DNA from: Nematopogon swammerdamellus
Lineage: Eukaryota; Arthropoda; Insecta; Lepidoptera; Adelidae
Reading direction: 5' to 3'
Length of the DNA stretch: 64,000 nt
Assembly: GCA_946902875.1 (NCBI GenBank)
Contig: OX336343.1
Location: 19,453,596-19,517,595 of the forward strand
Shown one piece after another: positions 52,722-62,258 of this stretch; the first letter of the stretch is position 1, and each line of letters starts with the position of its first letter. Under the pieces are notes generated by a model that made no database searches, was not told where the DNA came from, and was given only the letters and a program-made list of their open reading frames with translations. Made by a program: the position numbers and the translations under genes.

Positions 52722-52834
52722 TAGGTTCATCTGTCATTATATCAAATTCCTGTTTTTTGAGCTCCTAAAACCCAAGTATCAGTAAACTACCATCCCGAGT
52801 ATACAGTTAATGGAAATGTCAACGGTATATACCT

Positions 52835-52885
52835 AAATTGTGGGAGGATTGGAGAGGAGTATATCCAGCAGTGGGTAAAAAATCG
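52835..52885 (+). repeat. RTE LINE 3' scrap
   Basis: TTGGAGAGGAGTATATCCAGCAGTGG corresponds to the IGEAYIQQW end of RTE LINEs. It is followed by GC-rich unplaced sequence to about 53045. Confidence 0.6.
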
Positions 52886-53301
52886 CTGTGTAACTGATTA
52901 AATGTACTGGCTGCTGATTGAAAACCGTTAGTTTGTGTTGTATGTAACCCCCACCGAACACGCGCCCCGAACCGCGCCATTCCGCCTCGCGTTTCACAGT
53001 GCCATTCATTTACGCGCCGCGCCGCGTTACTGTCACGCGGTCTAAAGGCGCCCACACATTGTAGTACGCATTTAGTTTGTTAGGAAATCCTAAAATTTTA
53101 ATGAAAAAAGCACATTTAAAAAATTCTTTCACCAATGCTTTTGTTACAAGGCGTAGAATAGTCTCATTAAATGAACTACACCAGTCCGGGGACACCCTGT
53201 ATATTGTTTAATAAAATTACATAATATGAATTCAAATTGACAGTGGTACAGGGATGCCATACTAAATCAACTGAGTTACAATAGAGATAACACACAATTA
53301 C

Positions 53302-53558
53302 AGAGCGTTCCGACTAAAAGTTCCCTTCGCCGTTATGTTGGCTCCACTGTCTATCTGTCAAAACAGCGTTGATGGTTGCTATGTGTACAGATTTACCCGT
53401 AATTATCATTATTTACCGTATTTTTTGTACGGTAAATACCGATTACATTATTAGGTAATATAATCTTCACAATCTGGCAGCACGAATTTAAGCACTGACA
53501 TGGACACTGACAGTGGAGCCAACATAACGGCGAAGGGAACTTTTAGTTGGAACGCTCT
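53302..53558. mobile_element. miniature element, CGCCGTTATGTTGGC family, copy 1
   Basis: It starts AGAGCGTTCCGACTAAAAGT and ends ACTTTTAGTTGGAACGCTCT, with inverted arms of about 50 bp through CCTTCGCCGTTATGTTGGCTC. A central hairpin TTTACCGTATTTT...GGTAAAT is shared with copy 2 (56314-56562). It ends 40 bp before synaptogyrin exon 5. Confidence 0.87.
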
Positions 53559-53598
53559 ATACACACACATCATCTAATAATCTGTGTTTGTTTTGCAG

Positions 53599-53630
53599 GA
53601 GCTGTGGACTTCCAGGCGCCCACATACTAA
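53599..53630 (+). CDS. Syngr: synaptogyrin exon 5, last coding exon
   Basis: The acceptor is TTTGTTTTGCAG. Two bases complete Gly-215; then AVDFQAPTY and TAA. A short F/Y-Q-x-P-x-Y end is characteristic of synaptogyrins and completes the 224-residue protein. The 3' UTR follows; an AATAAA at 54648 is one possible polyadenylation signal, beyond an inserted SINE. Confidence 0.88.
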
Positions 53631-53935
53631 ACTCAAAGGGACGCGCCGCGCCTTCATCAATACTTTTATTGTATCACATTGTCACTTTTGCGTTTCGCGG
53701 CGAATACTTTTGTTTATTTCGTTCGCACTCAACGAACGCTCACATATTCGGTTGAATTTTGTTTTGCGAAAATGTGCGCGTCGTGCATTTTTATGTTTTG
53801 TTATGATTTTGTTTATCAAGGACGTGCCGTATACTTGTAAGATTTGGATTGTAAAGTAGCAAAGCGTTTGGTGCAATAATTTGGTTACATTTAGATGAAA
53901 CATACTCTGAATATTATGAGCGAATGGTAATTCAA

Positions 53936-54344
53936 GCGGCGGGTGGCCGAATGGTTTGGGCATCGGCTTCTCATGCGGGAGGTCCGAGGTTCGAATCCGT
54001 CGGCGTGTACCAATGAGTTTTTTCTGACGAAAAAATTTACGTGCATACCTACACCCGCTGCTTCACCGTTCGGAACCGGTGTAAAACTGTAGGTCCCTTC
54101 CCTTGCCCCTTACTAGGTGGTAGGCTCAAATTGTGGCCGACTGGGTTGGTACCACCGTACTGGATGTAAGATGGCCGCATAGCAACCTCGGTTGTGTTCT
54201 CCTCTAGTCCAGTATAGCCAGCAATCCAGGGAAGTCTCCTACCTACCTTCTCGGAGGTGACATTGGCTAGTCAGAGCATGTGCTTTGGCCCCTCTGACTC
54301 AGCCACCCATACAGGATTACATAAAAAAAAAAAAAAAAAAAAAA
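53936..54344 (+). mobile_element. tRNA-headed SINE, full length with long poly-A
   Basis: It has GGTGGCCGAATGGTTTGGG (A box), GAGGTTCGAATCC (B box), GAGTTTTTTCTGACGAAA, the shared body, the CATACAGGATTAC tail and a run of 22 A. The unbroken poly-A and low divergence suggest a young copy. It lies in or after the synaptogyrin 3' UTR. Confidence 0.88.
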
Positions 54345-54483
54345 TATCGAAATCTATGAACGGTATCTCGATGCGTTTATCTCAAATTTACTGTAATTAA
54401 AATCGAATAACACAGTAGGTATGTGTGGAGTTTAGTCATGTTGGCTAGACAATTTTATAATGACAGCTGTGCTATAAATATAT

Positions 54484-54610
54484 TGTTTTAATGGCAACTG
54501 ACATACCTGGGTACAGCATGACAACATCCGTGACTGTCAGCCCCGTGCTTCCCTTTGGTCGTGCCGGCTACACTGAACTGGACGGAAAAAAAGAACTATT
54601 CACATAGTAG
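54484..54610 (-). repeat. SINE tail, diverged
   Basis: The reverse complement has CCGTCCAGTTCAGTGTAGCC, GGGGCTGACAGTCACGGATG and GTCAGTTGCC. It has no head. A shorter body scrap lies at 55035-55080. Confidence 0.65.
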
Positions 54611-55305
54611 CCCAGCGGATCTAGAGTTTCAGGTTTCATAAATTCATAATAAAATTTTCACTAGTGTATCCTTATGCTTATGAATTAGATTTTAAGAGAT
54701 CTTACAGAAATGTTCCTTTCGGAAATACTTTATTCAGTTTTACAGCTTAGGTACAAAAATGAACATTTCGAAACAAAAAATATTCCTGTAAATATTCTTC
54801 CACTGAGAAGGATTAATTAAAATACTGAATAAAAAAATGCACTGAAAATTTCTGTAAGATCTGTTTAAATCTAATTCATATAAGAAAAATCTAATTTATA
54901 TAAGAATACGCTAGCGAACAAGAAAAAAAAAACTTTAAAATGAATTAGAATTAATTCATATTAAAGTTTTATTTTTCTTGAATAAGCTTGACCCCTTTTT
55001 CAAGCTTCAACCGCTGGGCTTCGTCCGATGTTTCATACCCTACCACCTTACTAGGCTAACTCCTTAGGTAAGAAGGGACGACACATCGATGAAGACTTTG
55101 CTTCTTTCTGTATGAAATAGATAAGGATAGGAATTCATTTGTACATCACTAGAACGTGTCTTCGAAGTGATAAAACTAATGCATTCGAAATGATCGTGAG
55201 GTCATTATACGTGTGCACACGAAGACAAAATGGCCATGCACATCAACAGCGTGTTACAACATACCGTTCGCCACGCACGGGTGTCCAAGGCTCTGACCGC
55301 AGCGC

Positions 55306-55620
55306 ATGTTGGGGCCGGTACTTAAAAAGAGAATAGCCCAACTGAATCTCTCCCCGTGCATTTCTCAAAAGGCGATTAAGGGATAAGGACCAAATAGCAA
55401 ATGGTTTAAGGGAGATACGCTAGTCACCTCTCACCTTGGCACTGTCCTTCCACGCGAGTCACGCGGCAGGTGGGTCCACGTGCCTTACTCGCTGCTTGAT
55501 AGTTATCTTGTCCGAACTATTGAGAGATCACAATAGATGTATCGAGGTCGCAGTGATAATAGGGCCTAACTCTCGACTTCAAATCATTAAATCATTGCAG
55601 TACCTAGCCGGATACTGAGT
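55306..55620 (+). repeat. repeat family C, diverged end
   Basis: It has GTTGGGGCCGGTACTTAAAA, GCGATTAAGGGATAAGG and CACCTCTCACCTTGGCAC, followed by TCCGAACTATTGAGAGATC and GATAATAGGGC as in the copy at 27987. Confidence 0.75.
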
Positions 55621-55708
55621 GAGATTGGTGGTGGGAGCACGTCGCGGCCATCTTGTGAGCCAGTTGGAACGGAGAGACGATAATTTGAGCCGTCTAATAT
55701 ATATTCCC

Positions 55709-56018
55709 TTCCCTTGCCCCTTACAAGGTGGTAGGCGCTAGTTGTAACCGACTGGTTTGGTACCACCGTACTGGATGTAAGATATACTCATTTTAAGTTT
55801 CCGGATTAAGAGAACTGACTTACACTTACGACAACTGACTGAAGACTTACAAGTCGACATTTGGATGTAAGATGGGCCGCTGTGTTCTCCTCTAGTCCAG
55901 TATAGCCAGCAATCCAAAGGGAAGTCTCCTGTATTGCACCTAGGTACCTTCTCGCAGGTGACATTGGCTGCCACATTGCCACTCTGACACAGGCAGCCAT
56001 ACCGGATTTAAAAAAAAA
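55709..56018 (+). repeat. tRNA-SINE body and tail, rearranged
   Basis: It has the body (CTTGCCCCTTACAAGGTGG, GGTACCACCGTACTGG) interrupted by about 80 bp near 55785-55865, then TCTCCTCTAGTCCAGTATAG and the tail to AAAAAAAA. It has no tRNA head. Confidence 0.72.
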
Positions 56019-56313
56019 GGAAAGAAATTTTTGTGTGCATTTGTAGATGTGTGTTAGGACGAAGTGTATGTTTATGGACGTTGTTTTGTATTCTCTGAAT
56101 GTAACAGATTTCTTCTAGATGTAACCAACTGAGGTTCTATAATGTAATGCTTGCTGTTGTACCTGCTTAACCAGTATGGATATTGTAAAGACAATATAGC
56201 ACTCATAATCAATCTATTTATATTCCTAATGTTAGTCAAACACTCCGTCTATTGATGATACAGAGCTCTTATCCATTATATATAACAAAAACAATTTTGA
56301 TAAATCAAATTTT

Positions 56314-56562
56314 AGAGAGTGTTTCAACTAAAAGTTCCCTTCGCCGTTATGTTGGCTCCACTGTCTATCTGTCAAAACAGCGTTGAGGGTTGCTATGTGT
56401 ACAGATTTACCTGTAATTATCGGTATTTACCGTATTTATTATGCGGTAAATACCGATTACATTATTAGGTAATATAATATTCACAATCTGACAACACGAA
56501 TTTAAGCACTGACAGTGGAGCCAACATAACGGCGAAGGGAACTTTTAGATGAAACGCTCTCT
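56314..56562. mobile_element. miniature element, CGCCGTTATGTTGGC family, copy 2
   Basis: It has the same ends and central hairpin as 53302-53558, with scattered substitutions, running from AGAGAGTGTTTCAACTAAAA to TTTTAGATGAAACGCTCT. Confidence 0.87.
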
Positions 56563-56760
56563 ACCTACCAGTGGCGGCTTTGACCTATAAATCTTAGTGA
56601 GGCGACTAAAAAATCCACCTACATTGCTATTACTTTATGATAAATTGAAAAACCTAAACCTATTTTTTTTTGGCCCTAACAATACTTAACCAAAAACTAT
56701 TAACGAATCGCGCACCGAGGGTACCGTATCGCCATGTCACGGCTAGCGCCACTAGATGAA

Positions 56761-56802
56761 TTTCATAACACACCACGCCATCTAGATGGCGTGTTATGAA
56801 AT
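56761..56802. repeat. palindrome around CGCCATCTAGATGGCG
   Basis: A 16-bp perfect palindrome (56775-56790) is extended by TTTCATAACAC/GTGTTATGAAA arms, one with a 3-bp insertion. AGATGGCG words recur at 12830, 45690 and 56853. Confidence 0.75.
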
Positions 56803-56852
56803 ACTTCATATTAGTTAGTCACGATTAGAAAATGATTCATCATCTATTTGGT

Positions 56853-56910
56853 AGATGGCGCGCGCGCATACACTTTTTGAAACCAAAAAGTGTATGCGCG
56901 CGCGCCATCT
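56853..56910. repeat. perfect 26-bp inverted repeat, 6-nt loop
   Basis: The arm AGATGGCGCGCGCGCATACA-CTTTTT is exactly mirrored after GAAACC. The alternating GCGCGCGC core may adopt Z-form or cruciform structure. It abuts the microsatellite-ended repeat that starts just after it. Confidence 0.9.
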
Positions 56911-57446
56911 ATGAGAACCCCCGTGAGTTTTTTACTTTTTCTTATTTTCATTATTTTTTGTTATATCGGCCATAATAACACATTTTCTGTGAACATTTCA
57001 ACGGGCTACCAAATTACGGTTCAAGAGATACAGGCCTCGGACAGACGGACGGACAGACAAGCGGCGGGTGACCGAGTGGTTTGGGCATTGGCTTCAAATG
57101 CGAGAGGTGCGAGGTTCGAATCCGATCGGCGTGTAACAATGAGTTTTTTCTGACGAAAAAAATTACGTGTATGCATACCTACACCTGCTGCTGCCGCATA
57201 TCAGCCTCGGCTGTGTTCTCCTCTAGTCTAGTATAGCCAGCAATCCAGGGAAGTCTCCGGTATGGCACCTACCTTCTCGGAGGTGATATTGGCTGGTCGG
57301 AGCATGCGCTTTGGCCCCTCCGGCTCAGCCACCCATACCGGATTACATAAAAAAAAAGACAGACGGACGGACGGACAGACAGACAGACAGACAGACGGCG
57401 TAGGCTTAGTAATAGGGTCCCGTACTGGATACGGAACCCTAAAAAA
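56911..57446 (+). repeat. microsatellite-ended repeat split by a SINE
   Basis: The module AACACATTTTCTGTGAA, GGTTCAAGAGATACAGGCC, GACAGACGGACGG reaches 57058. It is broken by the SINE 57060-57358 and resumes GACAGACGGACGGACGG, then GTAGGCTTAGTAATAGGG and TACGGAACCCTAAAAA. Confidence 0.82.
57060..57358 (+). mobile_element. tRNA-headed SINE inside a GACA microsatellite
   Basis: It has the tRNA head (GTGACCGAGTGGTTTGGGC, GGTTCGAATCC) joined directly to CAGCCTCGGCTGTGTTCTCC; the shared central body is deleted. The tail and poly-A are intact. GACA repeats on both sides hide the target duplication. Confidence 0.85.
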
Positions 57447-57461
57447 AAAAAAAGAATTCGC

Positions 57462-57531
57462 AAAAGTGGGATTCGAACCAACGTCACTAGATTGAAAAGC
57501 GAAGCATATGCCATTGAGCTATGAAACTTAT
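57462..57531 (-). repeat. tRNA-like sequence, probably a SINE head
   Basis: On the - strand it has CATAGCTCAATGGCATATGC (A-box-like) and GTTGGTTCGAATCCCAC (B box) with plausible T-arm pairing. The anticodon stem pairs poorly, so I do not call a tRNA gene. Confidence 0.5.
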
Positions 57532-58649
57532 CGTAACTAGTGCAAATTTCGCCATCATTTTAATCACGGAGGTAAAACAAACCGACTTATAGAAAACGTG
57601 AATCGCCCCATCTCGCTCTGCATTATTTTAATTGGATATAGATGTCTCGTCCGGCGCCATTTATCAGAGCCTCAGCTGCTCCCTACATCCAAAGCCTCCA
57701 AGGTCAACCTGTTGTCTTTACGCTTGGTGAAGCGATATCAAAATAAGCGATTCGTCGCCACACCCGGACCGGGGTGAGTCACCATATGCCATGCCGTACG
57801 TGACACGTCACACGTCACGTCTGTGTGTGTGTGCGTGCTGTGTTGGTGGTGTTGATGCACTAACACATCTTTAACGTATTTCGTCGCGCGCGTCGCACCA
57901 GCCGCCTCCGCCTCCTCCGCGCCGCCGCGCTAATATTGTGATCAGTTCGGATCGGATATACTTGACTTTTTTAAGTTTTCTTTCTTGATATTTTGAAATG
58001 TTTTTTTTTTCTTTACTTTCAAGATAATTAAGTGAGGCGGTGCTTCACTTGCTTCACCTGGGGAACCGCCACTGCTACCTACTAAGAACTAGAAATTGAT
58101 AACCTTTCTCTGTGTGATCAATAGATTGACTGATGAAATATGTGTAAATAAATATATTATGTCATGTTATGATTTTGTTTAATGATTAGAAATGTGTGTG
58201 TTTCTACTTATTTATAAATTTTTGTTTGTTTATTACTTATTTATTATGTGATAATTGATAAAATATTATAACGTAATGAATGATTACGTTGAGGATTTAA
58301 TATTTAGTTATGGAAAAAGATATTTCTATTTGTGGTGTCAGTTTGTTAGAAACGCTTTTGGCAGTCAACTGATGTATATCTGTATAACTACATGTATGTA
58401 GGAAAAAGTGTTTTTGTATAGTAGTTCAAATCAGTATTTTTCAATATTGAATCTTGGAAAAATCTAGTCTTAGTGGTTCCAAAGATGTTTTAGTTTGAAA
58501 CCGATTATGTCCAATATCCATAAACTAAAGGAAGCGCTTCAGTTCTTTCAATATATATATTCATATATATATATATATTTATAGTAACTAGTGCATAAAT
58601 TTGCGGCAAAGGCATATCGTGTAGGTTATTTTATTATTTAAAATTATTA
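57532..58649. other. no gene recognised
   Basis: It contains a GT-rich patch (57815-57850), a GC-rich patch at 57895-57935 and an AT dinucleotide run at 58550-58580. No supported exon. Confidence 0.45.
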
Positions 58650-59109
58650 TACAGGGTGTTGTAACGGCCAGTACATTAAATTTAGGAAATGATTATTGGG
58701 ATCAATAGTAACAAAAAGTGAAATAACTTTTTTCTGAATTCTCTTTAAATAAAAAGTTACAGTTTTCATACAAATTAATTGATTAATTTAGTATAAAAAG
58801 GATCTAATGTTCCGCACAAACGTAGGAATGAAAGGCGCGCGGTGAGTGAGCGAGCAAGGACGAGTGTACGCACGGAGCGAGGAGAATCGCGGCTGCGCGG
58901 CGCGGCGTGAGTTTTTCGACCCCGACCGTTCCCGCGCCAGGACCCTCCCCCCGCGCGCGTCAAATTACACTTGACGAAAACATAAATTTCAAAATTAATA
59001 TCTCCAAAACTAGACACTTTACAGAAAAACTTTATTTACTTTTTTGTCTCGGAAAAACATGAGGATTGCGCTGGCAAAATTAATGTACTGGCCGTTACAA
59101 CACCCTGTA
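58650..59109. mobile_element. 460-bp DNA element with GC-rich core
   Basis: The ends TACAGGGTGTTGTAACGGCC and GGCCGTTACAACACCCTGTA are exact inverted repeats over about 29 bp. The outer thirds are AT-rich; the core (58830-58970) is GC-rich (GGCGCGCGGTGAGTGAGC). A single related end lies at 20690-20800. Confidence 0.87.
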
Positions 59110-60449
59110 TAACATTATTTGTATTTATTTAAATAGTAAATGTTAAAGACCTGTATGTATAATAATTTATTGTCTACTTAATTTTATTTGAATTATAAAA
59201 AATATGAACGAGTCCGACCCTAAAAGATCTCAGACTTTCAGTTATTAAGATATTATTTTACATATTATAACCAGATTGGTTTCAGTATAGTTTTTATATT
59301 TATTTGTGCTTTCATACACAATTTGTGCGTCCCGCTGATTCTGATCGGTACAAAGGTATTTATTACAAATTGGCCAGTATAAACATTTTTTATGATTATT
59401 TTAGCAAATATTTGTGTACGGAAGCACTATGAAACTGTTATCAGTATTATGCATCCTTTATGCAAAACTTTCTTTGGAATGTAGGTTGGCAGTTATTGTT
59501 GCATAATTGCCATATTTTATATTTTAAAATATTAATTTATTATCAATAATATTGTATTTATGTTTTCAATTATATATGTATAGTATGACTATTGACAGTG
59601 AGTGCCTAATGGTAGAGACGGTGGCTTCTCCTGTGAGAATTTTATGGTTCGAAACTCGGATGTGCACATATTTATTGACATGAGTCTGTTTCACTAATTT
59701 CAGTGCGTAATATGAATGTTATTATTATAATATCATATATATCACTAAGGTGAAGGGATACACAAAAATTAATGTCTATCTTTTCCCTCGCAACGTCTTC
59801 GTGCTGCGTGCAACATGTTGCACGCATGTTGCATGCAACATAGCGCGACATGCTGCGGATGATATCTACTTGTGTGCACACAGAACGTGTTCTGCTGCAT
59901 GTTCCGAGATGTTCCCCGCAACATACACCGTAGAAGTTGCGGTACATCGACATTTGCACGTTATGAATCCTAGTCTTAAAGAAATTACATCTTCTGCACC
60001 ACACTTAATACATTTATATAATAATACAATTGCCTATAATAAAAATAAAATTGCAGTAATTTCTGCCAACCTACTTGCCAAAGAATGCAAGTAAGGTCGA
60101 CGGTTTAAATTGTCGACCACTCGAACACTCACTTGAATATAGTATTTTTCTAAAGATCTTATCGTAGGAAAAGGTTCTCTATCGTAACTTGTTTCTAGTA
60201 GTATTCGGAGGCCAATAGGGAACTGTCACTTCCATAGCTTGCACTGTTTATTGGTAACTTTGTAGCAATAATTTTAATATTCCGCGACTTGGGGCGGTCA
60301 CGTTGCTATATTACATTGTAAGTTTATGACCACAGTATAAATCCATTAACTCTTGTGAAGGAAACCTGTACATTCCACGTTGCTAATGGATTGTGTATAA
60401 GATTGAAGGAATTGCATTTTGCAAATAAGTCCACCTTCTGTAAACAACA
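59110..60449. other. no gene recognised
   Basis: It is AT-rich. A tRNA-like scrap (TGCCTAATGGTAGAGACGG, TGGTTCGAAACTC) lies at 59605-59665. A cluster of GCAACATGTTGCACGC-type self-complementary words lies at 59805-59845. No exon is supported. Confidence 0.45.
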
Positions 60450-60634
60450 TTAAGCCTAGGCAACACACTGAGCGTATTTTGCGCTGCGTAACTTGCGTTG
60501 CGGAAAAATTTGCACTTCAACATTATAATGTATTTTGCGCTCGGTGTGGTGAGCAGTAAAAATTTGCATGTAGGACAATGTAACGCAATACAATTTACGC
60601 CGCACAAAATACACTCATTGTGATGCTAGGCTAA
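60450..60634. mobile_element. miniature element with TTAAGCCTAGGCA-like ends
   Basis: The left end TTAAGCCTAGGCAACACACT and AGCGTATTTTGCG are mirrored by CGCACAAAATACACT and ATGCTAGGCTAA. The interior repeats TTTTGCGC and AAAATTTGCA words. No coding. Confidence 0.7.
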
Positions 60635-60798
60635 ATTGACGCAATGCGCTTTATTTTACTGTTGTCCTATTTAGCAATGATCATAAAATGTATTTACTTA
60701 TCATTGATAAACCAAAAAGTGAACACTGCCACGCACCTGGTTTTAACATAAACAAAGCTGACATCTCAGATGTAGTCGATCAGCCAACCGTGGCAAAA

Positions 60799-60900
60799 CC
60801 CACTCGTCAACTGTGAAGCTAGCGTCAAGTCTGTATGTGTTCATGTGTCACACGAGGACGACGTTGTCACATTCATTTTGATGTTAGTTTGACAGTTGAC
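60799..60900. mobile_element. short foldback, GTCAACTGT family
   Basis: CTCGTCAACTGTGAAGCTAGC at the left is mirrored by GTTAGTTTGACAGTTGACGAG. The loop has ACGAGGACGACGTTGTC. Its ends are like those at 31424-31567. Confidence 0.65.
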
Positions 60901-60918
60901 GAGCGAATGTGACCACTC

Positions 60919-61213
60919 AGAGCCGACTGTCATTCGTCTCCCTCTACGGAGACAAGCCATGCTGCATCCTCATAGCCCCAATGCGACGTTGCTATCGCTT
61001 ACTCGCTCTCGCTTGCCTCCCTGTGACAGGAGTGAGAGAGAAACACGAAGATTGCGACGGTCGCCAGATGAAGGGTGAGCGATTTCATGTTTCTCTCTCA
61101 CTCCTGTCATCGGTAGGCAAGCGAGAGTGAGTAAGCGATAGCAACGTCGCACTGGGGCTATGACGATGCAGCATGGCTTGTCTCCGTAGAGGGAGACAAT
61201 GACAGTTGGCTCT
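60919..61213. mobile_element. foldback element, two 125-bp arms, 44-bp loop
   Basis: The left arm 60919-61044 and right arm 61089-61213 are inverted copies with few mismatches: AGAGCCGACTGTCATT, CCCTCTACGGAGACAAGCCA, CAATGCGACGTTGCTATCGC and AGGAGTGAGAGAGAAAC recur mirrored. The outer part of each arm includes a smaller palindrome GTCTCCCTCTACGGAGAC. Overlapping frames on both strands are by-products. Confidence 0.92.
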
Positions 61214-62079
61214 GGACCACTTCATCTGAAAACGATAAATACCGGCAAAAATTATATTTCCTCCAAACATAGCCAAACTGACATATTAACAGACAATAAA
61301 GTATAGAATAGAATACAAATACAGCACGCCCGCGAGTCGCGTTTAGACATGAATGTTGTACGGTTAACACACTAATTGTAACATTGTATAATACAGTTGG
61401 GGTTACCATTTCGTACGTTGAAAAGGCCTGACAAAAAGATGGATATTTATAAAAAGCGGAGACATTTTAGTCACAATATTAAATAATAAATGTGCCCTGC
61501 GAGTGGCGTGGGACATTTTACAGGGACAGCGGACGCGGGTCGGGGTGCGTGCGGAGTGCGGGGAAAACAATAGCAAGCTTTTTAGAGGACTCCATTAAAA
61601 GCTATAACCATTTAATTAATTTAATTAATTAAACATTAATTCAAAATTTTTCCATCTAAGTCAAAAATCCAGACAAAGTCCACACAAATCCAGACGGATG
61701 GTAACCCTAAATACGGTAGAATTAACGTTGTCATAGCATAGTGCCTAGATTTAACGTCACCGCATCTCGACGATGCACTCGAGTGATAATAATACTAAAA
61801 GCATGTTTTTAATGTAAAAAAATCACTGTTCTGTGTTTTTGGTGAAGTGCAAAACTGAAATAGGTAACGTGAATGTTCGTACGAAATTGTGACATTCTTT
61901 GCTGTTAGTAATCTGTCATGATTTGTCATTCGGGTATGCGATATACAGTGGTGTAAATATTTCATTGTTTTATCCATGAGGTGATTTATTCTTGAACTTG
62001 GCACCACTGGGGAAAAAACATAAGGGAAGTCAATCTTGCAATCCAAAGGGAAGTTTCCGTCTCGGAGGTGATATTAATA
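61214..62079. other. no gene recognised
   Basis: It is AT-rich with an AATTAATTTAATTAATTAA run near 61613. A scrap of tRNA-SINE body (GCAATCCAAAGGGAAG, TCTCGGAGGTGATATT) lies at 62038-62075. Confidence 0.45.
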
Positions 62080-62258
62080 TTTTTTTTTTTTTTTATGGAA
62101 ACTGACACGTGTGGCTACATTACCTACAACATCCGTGATGTCAGCCCATAACACCGGATGAACTTGGTGCCACGTCAGCGCTTCCCTTCGGTCGTGCCGG
62201 CTACACTGAACTGGGCGGAAAACACGAACTATTTACATAGCCGTTTGACCGATATTGA
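62080..62258 (-). repeat. SINE 3' half
   Basis: A poly-T run is followed by the reverse complement of the full tail and of GTTCAGTGTAGCCGGCACG and AAATAGTTCGTG. The head and most of the body are missing. Confidence 0.8.

Larger units (their letters stand above)
35282..53630 (+). other. Syngr: synaptogyrin gene, complete coding region
   Basis: Five exons join into 225 codons (224 residues). Synaptogyrins are four-span MARVEL-type membrane proteins of synaptic and other secretory vesicles, involved in vesicle trafficking and exocytosis. Both ends face the cytoplasm. The four hydrophobic spans are near residues 28-46, 71-91, 113-130 and 145-164. The first lumenal loop has a Cys pair (C58, C67). 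Length fits insect synaptogyrins. Intron 2 is about 12 kb and holds a nested block of mobile elements; every intron contains mobile DNA. Confidence 0.92.

Noticed and set aside
53936..54010. tRNA gene
   Set aside because: A and B boxes are present but the cloverleaf is incomplete and the sequence continues into a SINE body; the same head recurs at 13757, 32660, 45050 and 57060.
59750..60094. 114-codon frame with repeated Cys/Ala-Thr words
   Set aside because: It comes from GCAACATGTTGC-type repeats; no domain and no splice support.
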